Shown here one piece after another: positions 15,301 through 22,979 of a stretch of DNA of 24,264 nt. Every line of letters begins with the position of its first letter. The stretch's first letter is position 1. A program made the position numbers and the translations under genes. The stretch lies in NCBI GenBank assembly GCA_031259205.1, contig JAIRLS010000183.1, forward strand, positions 1 to 24,264, read 5' to 3'. Below the pieces are notes generated by a model. That model had not been told where the DNA came from, ran no database searches, and saw nothing but the letters and a program-made list of their open reading frames with translations. This DNA comes from Bacteroidales bacterium (GTDB lineage Bacteria; Bacteroidota; Bacteroidia; Bacteroidales; UBA4181).

Positions 15301-16671
15301 ATTTTCAGATTTCGGTTGAATGCCCACAGTGACTGCCGATTTTTTTATTTCCTGATAAATCAATGCTTCTATTTCTTCCGACCACACGCTTGGCAAACCA
15401 TAAACTATCTGTGAAGTAGCTCCTTCGTAACCGCCTTCTTTCAATATCCTTAGCGATGGGATGTATGCCATCACGTCGTTGGAATAGCCCATGACAAAAA
15501 GTTCATGCCCGAAGATGCGTTTCAATCCGATGGCATACTCGACAACGACTTCGCCGCCCATGCTTACGATCGCCTGTCCGCCCATGTTCCATATCTGGAG
15601 CGGATACGGATAGGAGGTAATAAATGCGTGTCCTTCCGCTAACTGCGCCGACATTCTCTCCGCCCACCGTTTGAAGTAGGGGACGGTGGATTCTTCGGCA
15701 AATTTGTCCAGATATTCTTTGTCGGGCGGTGTGGTCAGAGGTAAATTGATTTCTTTGTAGGTCATTGTCAGGACGGGCGGCAGCCGTTTCATTTTTTCCT
15801 GCAACACTCTGTCCACAGCGGCAGCCAGCGTAAGTCCATGCTGTTTTGTCACAGGTACCGTCCTGCGGGGCATCGGGTTCAGGTCTCCGCAAGCGCCCTG
15901 AAAAAACATGGCGGTACAGCCATTGTACATTTTGTTCAGTTCTATCTGTGCAAAGCCGGGGTAATCGCCACTCCATAGATAGCCGTCCAAAGTAGTAGGA
16001 TGGCAGGCATATCCGAAGACAATCGCCTGTATGCGTCCTTCTTTATCCGTAACTTTGATTACAGGCACCGCATGATCGTGAGGGCCTTTGATTTCGGGCT
16101 GTTGCTCAGCGATGGCTTCTCTATTGTTTCTCCGGTTTATCTGAAATCTGGTTATTCCGTTGCCTGCGTACAGTTCGGCCGGCTTTGCCGCACGAAAAGC
16201 GTCCGAAACAAGGCGAACGATCTGGGATTCGAGCCGTGCGGTGTATGCGCTGATTCCCCTGTCCCGATTGACGTCGATGGGATAAATGTCAATCAGCGCA
16301 TTGGTCAATACGGGACCGGAATGCGTGTGGGATGCGTTGAGAATGATTTGAGCTTCCGACAGGTTCAAGTCCGTTTTCAACTGTGCGCGTATTTTGTCCG
16401 ACAATTCCTTGGAAAATCCCAGAATGTCGGCTGTTACCAGTACGGCTTTGTTTCCCAGCGAATCTTCTAATGCCAGCGCCTTCGCCCATAAATCGTGAAT
16501 TTTCCCTTCGGCAGGACGTTTCCGCGCGGCGTAACCTGCCATCCAGATGTATTCATCCGGAGTGATTATCGTTTCGGCCACTCCCGCTTTCCAGCCCGTC
16601 GAAGGTGAACCGGCAAAACCGTAATACGGGACAAAAAGAAAAAATATGATTAAACTATTGATACTTTTCAT
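15298..16671 (-). CDS. Exported neutral-ceramidase-fold protein lacking the catalytic Ser
   Basis: The 457-residue product starts with a Sec signal peptide (INSLIIFFLFVPYYGFAGS). The mature protein opens with KAGVAETIITPDE and MAGYAAR, the typical start of the neutral/alkaline ceramidase N-terminal domain. Zinc-ligand candidates are His115 and His117 in NASHTHSGP and His224 in YACHPTTL. At the position of the ceramidase nucleophile motif GDVSPN the sequence is GACGDLNPMP, with Asn265 where Ser is expected. Ceramide hydrolysis by the known mechanism is therefore unlikely. It is also shorter than true ceramidases, lacking their C-terminal Ig-like domain. A metal-dependent hydrolase for another amide, perhaps an N-acylated sugar, fits the neighbourhood (inference). 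It lies between the long oxidoreductase and the Tat relic. A Tat-exported relative occurs at 20022. Confidence 0.8.
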   Translation of the reverse strand: MKSINSLIIFFLFVPYYGFAGSPSTGWKAGVAETIITPDEYIWMAGYAARKRPAEGKIHDLWAKALALEDSLGNKAVLVTADILGFSKELSDKIRAQLKTDLNLSEAQIILNASHTHSGPVLTNALIDIYPIDVNRDRGISAYTARLESQIVRLVSDAFRAAKPAELYAGNGITRFQINRRNNREAIAEQQPEIKGPHDHAVPVIKVTDKEGRIQAIVFGYACHPTTLDGYLWSGDYPGFAQIELNKMYNGCTAMFFQGACGDLNPMPRRTVPVTKQHGLTLAAAVDRVLQEKMKRLPPVLTMTYKEINLPLTTPPDKEYLDKFAEESTVPYFKRWAERMSAQLAEGHAFITSYPYPLQIWNMGGQAIVSMGGEVVVEYAIGLKRIFGHELFVMGYSNDVMAYIPSLRILKEGGYEGATSQIVYGLPSVWSEEIEALIYQEIKKSAVTVGIQPKSEN

Positions 16672-16705
16672 TTTATTTATTTTTTTTAAAGAGATTGTTC
16701 AACTG

Positions 16706-16927
16706 TCACGCCTGTTTTAAGTGAAAATTACCGGACATGAGCCATCGCGTTATATTTTTTGATGGATTTGCCCATTTGGATAACGGCGTCTTTTTATAAC
16801 TCAGGTGCGGAAAATTTGCCCAGATCATGTTTTGCTGCGGTTTTTCCTGCGAAAACAGTTCGTTCGTCAGGCTGCATGCCATTCCCGCAGCCCGCGCCTG
16901 TTTGATAAACGCTCTTCTATGAATCAT
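16706..16927 (-). pseudogene. Decayed Tat-signal protein gene, N-terminal relic
   Basis: Seventy-three codons begin with a twin-arginine signal (HRRAFIKQARAAGMACSLTNELFS). They continue NMIWANFPHLSY and then turn into sequence without protein character, ending LKQA. One frame over, bases 16790 to 16731 read DAVIQMGKSIKKYNAMAHVR, a plausible amphipathic helix, bounded by stops on both sides. A frameshift plus loss of the rest of the gene explains this best: only 34 bases separate it from the next gene. The parent was probably another exported enzyme of this pathway; I cannot name the family. An intact small Tat peptide is the alternative. Confidence 0.55.
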
Positions 16928-16936
16928 AAATATGGT

Positions 16937-18307
16937 TTAATTGAGATCTATTCTTATTAAATCTTCAATTTCCTTTCCGTTGTGCATGAAACGCGCCAGG
17001 GTGTAAATATTTCCGGCTTTGTCCTGTGCGATGGAATTGACGTAAGTCGGTCGTTCGCCGTCGGGATAGAAGATGGCGCCGAGATCTTTGTATTCCCGTT
17101 CGGGAATGTTGAACGTCACCAGATGCAGGTTTTCCAGTCCGCGTGCAGCGCCCATGGCGATTTTGTCCACGCCTTTTACTCGTTCCCCGTCTTTATAAAT
17201 GGGGCCGCCGGTCAGATAATAAACAGTTTGGTCTTTTCCCAGCATGTATCCCAAATATCCGTAACTGAACTGGTCGTACATGCCGCTTTTACGCGAAGGT
17301 TCCGAAACGATGCGCTCCACGATTTCGACGGTTTTGGCCTTGGGATCGAAACGGAACAGGTAACCCGAATTGCCGTGTACGCCGTAGGCCGCGTTCTCCG
17401 GTTCGTACCAGAATATCTTCCGCCAGTTGTACGACATGCTGCCCGCGCCGGTATAATCGTAAGTCCCGAAATAGTCGAGCCGCAAGTCCGCGCCGTCCAG
17501 CTTTTGAGGTTTGTCCATGTCCGGACGGTAATAAAAAATATCTCCTTCCGCGACGGAATAGTAGACCGTTCCATCGCGCGGGTCAACGAACATCGAACGG
17601 CAAATTACGCGGTAATCTTTTCCGATGACGCCCGCTTCGCCCTGTTCGCTAATCAGCCCCAGTTCCTTCAGTTGCCCTCGGTTCAGGTCGTAGTCCAGAA
17701 AATAGCCTTTCGGCCATGTGAGGCCGTAGAGGTGTCCGTGCGCCTTGTCCATTGCCATCGTGATGATGCCTTCGCCGTGGGGCGCCAGCGCCAGATCCTC
17801 TATTTTCCCGCTCTGCATGTCGAAGGCCACGAAATGTCCGCCGGGGTAAAGCGCGTAGCCTTCCGGCGCATGTTGCGGCAACGATTCCGCGCCTTCAATC
17901 ATTTCGTAATATCCGACATGGGTGGCGAAATACAGTTTCCCGTTGTGCTCATAAAACTCGACATGGCTCTTGCCCTGTGCGATGGCGTTTTTCTCGCCTA
18001 CGGCTTCCGACAGGTCGGCGATAAACTTCGTCTGGTCGGTTGCCGGGTCATAGACGTAAAACTGTCCGCCTACATCGTGACGCGCCGATGACAGCACGTA
18101 GTAAATCTTCCCGTCGCTTGCCGCCGAGATGGCATTGTACGTGTCGTGCGCATCGGAAAAGCCGGAATAGTAATGTTTCGCCGTTAGCGGTTTGCCGGCC
18201 GGCTCGGATGTTGATGTTGTTGTCTGTTGCACCGAATGGGTACAGCTCATGGCAGCTATCAGACTTCCGGTTGCCATCATTTGTTTTGTGAAAACTTTTC
18301 TTTTCAT
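16937..18307 (-). CDS. Beta-propeller lipoprotein, unknown function
   Basis: The 456-residue product starts MKRKVFTKQMMATGSLIAAMSC. The lipobox AMSC suggests a lipidated Cys22, and the Lys-Arg-Lys run with Phe resembles a degenerate Tat-type n-region, so it may be a Tat lipoprotein. The remainder is a series of propeller-like blades. Each has a pattern such as DGKIYYVLSS...GQFYVYDPAT, NGKLYFATHVGYYE, GHLYGLTWPKGYFLDYDL, DGTVYYSVAEGDIFYYRP, SGYLFRFDPKA and AGNIYTLARFMHNG, giving about seven repeats. No catalytic residues are recognised; sugar-binding or lyase-like propellers are possible. It lies 9 bases upstream of the Tat relic. A 191-base gap separates it from the aminotransferase upstream. 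Confidence 0.75.
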   Translation of the reverse strand: MKRKVFTKQMMATGSLIAAMSCTHSVQQTTTSTSEPAGKPLTAKHYYSGFSDAHDTYNAISAASDGKIYYVLSSARHDVGGQFYVYDPATDQTKFIADLSEAVGEKNAIAQGKSHVEFYEHNGKLYFATHVGYYEMIEGAESLPQHAPEGYALYPGGHFVAFDMQSGKIEDLALAPHGEGIITMAMDKAHGHLYGLTWPKGYFLDYDLNRGQLKELGLISEQGEAGVIGKDYRVICRSMFVDPRDGTVYYSVAEGDIFYYRPDMDKPQKLDGADLRLDYFGTYDYTGAGSMSYNWRKIFWYEPENAAYGVHGNSGYLFRFDPKAKTVEIVERIVSEPSRKSGMYDQFSYGYLGYMLGKDQTVYYLTGGPIYKDGERVKGVDKIAMGAARGLENLHLVTFNIPEREYKDLGAIFYPDGERPTYVNSIAQDKAGNIYTLARFMHNGKEIEDLIRIDLN

Positions 18308-18347
18308 GTGATTTTATGTTAATTATATTATGTAATCATATCAAGCC

Positions 18348-18364
18348 GTCCGGTCTGGCCGGAC
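18348..18364. other. Perfect hairpin in the gap between propeller and aminotransferase genes
   Basis: GTCCGG-TCTGG-CCGGAC is a 6-bp perfect inverted repeat with a 5-base loop, 41 bases before the propeller start codon at 18307. On the transcribed strand no T-run follows, so it is not an ordinary intrinsic terminator. The 191-base gap (18308-18498) also holds a 41-codon ATG frame (18461 down to 18336, starting MGLFGCHCNELKISK) with four Cys residues. I cannot support it as a gene. Confidence 0.3.
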
Positions 18365-18498
18365 AGGGACAGGCGGCATTCGCGGAGAGGGGAACGTAAA
18401 GCAGCGCCGGCAGTTCCTTGCTAATTTTCAATTCATTGCAATGACAACCGAATAATCCCATTTTTTCATTTTTGAATATACCCCGCATGCCGGTATTG

Positions 18499-19869
18499 CT
18501 ACTTATTAAGTATTTTGTCCGCATTCTTGCGTATCCGGTCGATAGCCGAGGCAATGTCGTCCATGTCTTTCCGGCTGCCAAGCAACATGTTCTGGGTGAA
18601 CCAGACGGCTTCTTCCGTACATATCCGGTCGGCTTCCGGACAAACGTTCTGTTCGTTGTAGGCGCGGATGTCCAACAGTTCGGCCGGATACATTTTCCGG
18701 TAATTCTTGCTGTTGAAAGTATGTTCGAGATAGGCCATCCGGTTGAGCGGGACAGTGTAGCCGACGCTGCACGGGACTCCTTCTGCCTGCAAGGCCCTCA
18801 GGAACGTCCGGCGCGATAAGCCCTTGAAATGTTCCTTTTTGTAACGAAACGGGAACAGGTGATAGGCGGCGCGTGTGACGCCTTCGTACAGTTTATACGG
18901 CAGGATACCCGGAATATCGACAAGTTTCGACCGCAAATAAGCCGCATTTTCATTGCGCAGGGTCGTTTCCGCATCCAGTCGAGGCAGTTGAGCCAGCCCA
19001 ATGGCTGCTTGGTATTCGGCCATCCGCAGTTTGGTGCCTGCCATGATGGTACCCACGCCTACCGAACCGACTGCACTCCCGTATGGATTGCCGAAGTTAT
19101 GGAACGAATAACAGCGATCCATCAGTTCGTCGTCGTTGCTCACGATAGCGCCGCCTTCGCCGATAGCTATGTTTTTGGAATTTTGAAAACTGAAACAGCC
19201 GGCGTTACCGAACGTACCGACTTTTTGGTGGTTAATTTCCGCCAGCCAAGCCTGACAAGCGTCCTCCACTACTACCAGATTGTGTTTTTTCGCAATCGCC
19301 ATGATACGGGGCATGTCGGCAGGCAAGCCCAGTATATGTACCGGAAGTATTGCCCGCGTGCGCGGGGTGATTTTCTTTTCAATCTGTTCCGGCGAAATCT
19401 GGAATGTTTCCGGATCAATATCGGCAAAGACAGGCATGGCGCCGGTCATCAGGATAGTGGACACGCTGGCGATAAACGTATAAGGCGTGACAATCACTTC
19501 GTCGCCACCACCGAGGCCCAATTGTGCCAGTGCGATGTGCAGTGCGCCGGTGCCATTGACCACCGCCAGACAACGTTTGGCGCCAATCTGTTTCGCCCAT
19601 TGCCGTTCAAATTCGTCGGCCAGGCCTGCACGCGACCATACGCCGCTACGCATCACCTTGAGCAGTTGCGGCTCGTCGGTTTCCGGTATCCACCGGGGCC
19701 ATTTCGGCCATGAACCTGTATGCACAGGATTACCGCCCAAAATCGCTAATTTATCGTCGGTAGTCATCACTCCGCCCATTGCGGGAGCAAGACCGGATGT
19801 TGCAATCCCCGCAGAAACAGCGGAGACGGAGCCAATAAAATGGCGTCTGCTTAATTTTCTATTTTCCAT
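18499..19869 (-). CDS. Tat-exported DegT/DnrJ/EryC1/StrS-family PLP aminotransferase (copy 1)
   Basis: The 456-residue product has a twin-arginine signal, LSRRHFIGSVSAVSAGIATSG, fused to a complete sugar-aminotransferase fold. GTGALHIALAQLG binds the cofactor phosphate, VVEDACQAW holds the Asp that contacts the PLP ring nitrogen, and SFQNSKNIAIGEGGA carries the Schiff-base Lys232. All key residues are present, so the enzyme should be active. DegT enzymes normally aminate keto-sugars or keto-cyclitols in the cytoplasm with glutamate or glutamine; a Tat signal on one is unusual. PLP is inserted during folding, which suits Tat export. In the periplasm it could use another amine donor or run in reverse. 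The N-terminus is nearly identical to that of copy 2 (22823). The start is fixed by the signal. Upstream gap 19870-20021 holds tandem palindromes. Confidence 0.87.
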   Translation of the reverse strand: MENRKLSRRHFIGSVSAVSAGIATSGLAPAMGGVMTTDDKLAILGGNPVHTGSWPKWPRWIPETDEPQLLKVMRSGVWSRAGLADEFERQWAKQIGAKRCLAVVNGTGALHIALAQLGLGGGDEVIVTPYTFIASVSTILMTGAMPVFADIDPETFQISPEQIEKKITPRTRAILPVHILGLPADMPRIMAIAKKHNLVVVEDACQAWLAEINHQKVGTFGNAGCFSFQNSKNIAIGEGGAIVSNDDELMDRCYSFHNFGNPYGSAVGSVGVGTIMAGTKLRMAEYQAAIGLAQLPRLDAETTLRNENAAYLRSKLVDIPGILPYKLYEGVTRAAYHLFPFRYKKEHFKGLSRRTFLRALQAEGVPCSVGYTVPLNRMAYLEHTFNSKNYRKMYPAELLDIRAYNEQNVCPEADRICTEEAVWFTQNMLLGSRKDMDDIASAIDRIRKNADKILNK

Positions 19870-19940
19870 TTTTTTTAAATTTAGTTATTATTTCAATTTT
19901 CAATTAATTTATATCAAAAGGATTATTTCTCCCAATGTCA

Positions 19941-19975
19941 GGGAAAGTTTTCCCGGCGCTGGGAAAAGTTCTCCC
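19941..19975. promoter_or_regulatory. Tandem palindromes GGGAAAGTTTTCCC / GGGAAAAGTTCTCCC at 20-bp spacing
   Basis: GGGAAAGTTTTCCC (19941-19954) is a perfect palindrome-type arm pair, and GGGAAAAGTTCTCCC (19961-19975) is a near copy exactly 20 bases on. The inner arms also pair as TTTTCCC-GGCGCT-GGGAAAA, and another TCTCCC half-site lies at 19928. Two-turn spacing fits a dimer-binding operator; in mRNA it would form alternative stem-loops in the leader of the aminotransferase at 19869. Confidence 0.45.
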
Positions 19976-20021
19976 GAAGAATTTGATTTTTTTGAAGATT
20001 TTCCGGTTCCCATTTCTTACA

Positions 20022-21413
20022 TTACCTTAATAATTTACGTATCGTATCCATCAGGACGTCTTCCGCATCCGGCGACACAGGGCTTGCTCCTATTTCGTAA
20101 CCGCCCTGGCTGTATGCCTCTTTCGTTCCAATATAGAAGGGGCCATAATCTCCGTATGCTGCCATTGATAATGCCATTTCGGGGCGCAGCGCTTTGGCAG
20201 CCAGTTGATACTCGACAAACAATTCGCCGGGCATGAACAGTACCCCGGCTTTGCCGATTTTCAGGCAGGCAATATCAATAGCTTTACCGGCTTGACGTCT
20301 TCTCATCCAAATAAGTTTCGACATGTTATTGGTCAAAAAATGCATATCGGCGGTTTTCATTTGACTTTCTACCCGTTCTTCAAGATTTTCCGCAACAGGA
20401 AGCAATACCGGCAACGTTTCCCACGATACTTGGCTGGAAAAAACAGGCGCGACGACACTGTTCTGCCATGCTCTTTCCATTCCGTCGGCAAGACGTCGGG
20501 CAAGGATCAGGCGGTTTTCATGAGAACCGTCGTTATACTTTCCGGCGCCGATATTGCCGCCCGCTCCGTTAAAATGAATATGCAGTGCATCCGGCACCGC
20601 CAGTTGGCGGTAAAAACGCGCAATGCCCGGAAAATCCGGATTGGCGATTTTAGTAAGATAATAACTTTGAGGATGGGTAGCATAAAAGGTCAGGACAGCT
20701 ACCGGCGACTGGTCATTCCAAAAACTGATCAAAGTTACATCCGGATCTATCAATCCTTCCGGCTCGGCACGCAAGGAAGCGTCTTTGCAGGCTGTCGCCC
20801 TCATGGTACCCACTTTCCCGTTCCTGACTATCCGCCGGTTGGAGGCTACCTGATACACCGGCGCCTTTCCAAGTCCTATCCGGGTAACATCGCGTTGCCG
20901 GGTTAGAGATTCCGCTACTGTTTTTCCCAGCCTTTCCAAAAATTGTCGCGCAAATGTACTGTCGAAACTTTTGGGTTCGACGCCCGCTTCCCGCAAGACT
21001 TTTTCTGCCGAAAAATCGCAGATGGGCGCATCGTGCTGGTGCAATGTATGTACCGCTACCCTGTCGGGAGTTGTGTGTGCCGCCTCTGCCAGCGTCTGTT
21101 TGAATACGTCCTGACTTTCATTGGCTATGCCGATCCAGTCGATAGCACATAAAACAACAGGACTTCCCGCCCCCAGCAGCACCATCCCTTTTGCACGCAA
21201 TCCCAGGTCATAAGAGCCGATCATTTGGTCGTAAGTAAGATAACTGCCTACCGGAGGAGTAGCGTCCATATCGAAAACAGATATGCGCAAGACGGTATCT
21301 TCGTTCTTTTTGGACGCCGTTTTCATACTTACAAGCGGCATCACAGCCATACCTGCACCCGCCAAAGTATTTTGCCGGATAAACGTTCTGCGGGAATAAA
21401 TTACTTTCGACAT
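20022..21413 (-). CDS. Tat-exported neutral-ceramidase-like protein
   Basis: The 463-residue product has a twin-arginine signal (YSRRTFIRQNTLAGAGMAVMP). The body follows the ceramidase-type order. It has an opening strand with DMDATPPVGSYL, HTLHQHDAP (His125, His127), FYATHPQSYYL (His247) and then FNGAGGNIGAGKYNDGS in place of the nucleophile loop GDVSPN. The Asp is Asn287 and the Ser position is Gly289, so classical ceramidase chemistry is not expected. Conserved His residues suggest that metal binding is retained. It is a distant relative of the Sec-exported protein at 15298; the two use different export routes. It is placed between the two aminotransferases, 48 bases after copy 2 and 152 bases before copy 1, so it is likely co-transcribed. 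Possible amidase or hydrolase on an amino-sugar derivative (inference). Confidence 0.75.
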   Translation of the reverse strand: MSKVIYSRRTFIRQNTLAGAGMAVMPLVSMKTASKKNEDTVLRISVFDMDATPPVGSYLTYDQMIGSYDLGLRAKGMVLLGAGSPVVLCAIDWIGIANESQDVFKQTLAEAAHTTPDRVAVHTLHQHDAPICDFSAEKVLREAGVEPKSFDSTFARQFLERLGKTVAESLTRQRDVTRIGLGKAPVYQVASNRRIVRNGKVGTMRATACKDASLRAEPEGLIDPDVTLISFWNDQSPVAVLTFYATHPQSYYLTKIANPDFPGIARFYRQLAVPDALHIHFNGAGGNIGAGKYNDGSHENRLILARRLADGMERAWQNSVVAPVFSSQVSWETLPVLLPVAENLEERVESQMKTADMHFLTNNMSKLIWMRRRQAGKAIDIACLKIGKAGVLFMPGELFVEYQLAAKALRPEMALSMAAYGDYGPFYIGTKEAYSQGGYEIGASPVSPDAEDVLMDTIRKLLR

Positions 21414-21461
21414 AAAGTGTATTTCAACATGGACAAGATATTTATAAAAGACCGGCTCTGT

Positions 21462-22823
21462 TTATTTGATTTTGGTTAACTGCTCTCTGTTTTCATAGAT
21501 TTTCATGATTGCATTCACCACGTCGTCCATATCGGATTGGTTTCCCAGCAATGGCCCCGACGCCCAAAGCATCAGCATTTCTTCTCCGCATATTCGGTCG
21601 CAGACGGGGCAATCCAATTCTTCCCTGTATTGTTTTAAACGGGCGGGAGAATACATTGTCCGGTATTCTTTCAGTCCTAAGATGTGATCTATCCACGACT
21701 CCTTGTGCAGACCGTTTTTAATGTAAGGAGAGAGGGCAACTCCTTCGGCAGCCAAGGCTTTCAGGAATACGCTCCTGTCGACATTATTGAAATGTTCTTT
21801 TCGATAGCCCATTGTGTACAGATAAAATGAGCCGCTATCCGTTCCGTCGTACAATTTTTGAGGAACGACGCCCGGACAGTTTTTTAGCTTGGACGTCAGG
21901 TAGGCGGCGTTTTCATTCCGGCGTTTCCATTGTTCTTTTGCATTGACTAATTGGGCAATCAGGATAGCGCCTTCCAATTCATTCATCCGGTATTTGGAAC
22001 CGATGGTTTCGTGTTTTCCCCGGCGCGATGTGCCGTGATTCTGAACGGTATAGCAGCGATCCATCAAATCGTCGTCATTGCCTACAATAGAACCTCCTTC
22101 GCCGCAAGATACCGTTTTGGACGATTGATGGCTAAAACAGCCTGCATGACCGATTGTTCCCAGTTTTTTCCCGCGAAATTCCCCGAGGTGAGCCTGACAA
22201 GCGTCTTCAATAACATACAAATTGTGTTTTTTCGCCAATGCCATGATACTGTCCATATCGCAGGGTTGTCCCATAATATGAATGGGCATAATGGCTTTGG
22301 TATTGGAATTGATGCGTTTGGCAACAATTTTTGGATCCAGTTGGAATGATTCCCTGTCGATATCTACCATCACGGGCAATGCCCGGCTGACAAGGATGGA
22401 AGCGATGGTTCCCATATCGGTGTAAGGGCTGGTAATCACTTCGTCGCCCGGCCCTATGCCCAACGCCTCGACGCAGGTGTTGAGCGCCTGCGTGCCTGCG
22501 CCTGTTGCCACACAATGCTTGGCATTTAACATGGCCGCCCATTCTTTTTCAAAAGAGGCAACCGTATTTGCCCCTCCTTCTATTCTGCACCACGCACGGC
22601 TTCTCACGGTCTTTTCGACCGAGGCCACTATTTTTTCGTCCATATAAGGCCACCTCGGCCATTGTTTATCCTTACGTACAGGATTACCGCCTAAAATAGC
22701 CAGTTTGTCCTTGGTATCCGTTACTCCTCCAAGTACCGGACTAAGGCCGGATGCAGCAATTCCCGCAGAAACGGCGGATACGGCTCCGATAAAATGACGT
22801 CTGCTTAATTCTCTATCTTTCAT
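21462..22823 (-). CDS. Tat-exported DegT/DnrJ/EryC1/StrS-family PLP aminotransferase (copy 2)
   Basis: The start is at 22823 (MKDRELSRRHFIGAVSAVSA), giving 453 residues. An ATG 14 codons upstream lies beyond the -7 box and cannot be used. Domain order matches copy 1: Tat signal, GAGTQALNTCVEALG, VIEDACQAHLG with the PLP-ring Asp, and SHQSSKTVSCGEGGS with the Schiff-base Lys236. The Tat leader is almost the same as in copy 1, while the catalytic domains have diverged considerably, implying different substrates or roles. A neutral-ceramidase-like gene lies between them. It has its own promoter at 22849 with the 30-base upstream repeat, so it probably leads the transcript that runs through copy 1. 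Substrate unknown; a keto-sugar/amino-sugar pair in the periplasm is the inference from family and signal. Confidence 0.87.
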   Translation of the reverse strand: MKDRELSRRHFIGAVSAVSAGIAASGLSPVLGGVTDTKDKLAILGGNPVRKDKQWPRWPYMDEKIVASVEKTVRSRAWCRIEGGANTVASFEKEWAAMLNAKHCVATGAGTQALNTCVEALGIGPGDEVITSPYTDMGTIASILVSRALPVMVDIDRESFQLDPKIVAKRINSNTKAIMPIHIMGQPCDMDSIMALAKKHNLYVIEDACQAHLGEFRGKKLGTIGHAGCFSHQSSKTVSCGEGGSIVGNDDDLMDRCYTVQNHGTSRRGKHETIGSKYRMNELEGAILIAQLVNAKEQWKRRNENAAYLTSKLKNCPGVVPQKLYDGTDSGSFYLYTMGYRKEHFNNVDRSVFLKALAAEGVALSPYIKNGLHKESWIDHILGLKEYRTMYSPARLKQYREELDCPVCDRICGEEMLMLWASGPLLGNQSDMDDVVNAIMKIYENREQLTKIK

Positions 22824-22848
22824 CTTTTTTACGTTTATTATGTGATTG

Positions 22849-22856
22849 CAAAAATA
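22849..22856 (-). promoter_or_regulatory. -7 box (TATTTTTG) of aminotransferase copy 2
   Basis: On the minus strand TATTTTTG matches TAnnTTTG and is followed by CAA, as in the promoter at 23944. The start codon at 22823 is 26 bases downstream of the box, leaving a leader of about 20 bases. The flanking GATGTTTTTT is also shared with the promoter at 23944. Confidence 0.6.
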
Positions 22857-22884
22857 AAAAAACATCTTACGACTATAAATGGTA

Positions 22885-22914
22885 ATTCACGAATTTTAAT
22901 CCTCAAAAAACGTT
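22885..22914 (-). repeat. 30-bp promoter-upstream repeat, copy 2
   Basis: Thirty bases identical to 23979-24008. The minus strand reads AACGTTTTTTGAGGATTAAA and then ATTCGTGAAT. It begins 29 bases upstream of the -7 box. The inner core ACGTTTTTTGAGGA is also found at 15285 at the same distance from a promoter, so it is a candidate regulator-binding site. Confidence 0.7.
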
Positions 22915-22979
22915 TTTATTAAAATTTGTGTCTATTTCGTTGTTTTAACAGAGGACTCCGGTTCAATACAGGGCCTGAC

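Noticed and set aside
18336..18461. Small Cys-containing frame starting MGLFGCHCNELKISK on the minus strand
   Set aside because: It has only 41 codons, overlaps the hairpin, has no promoter of its own and no recognisable signal or family. Kept only as a remark.
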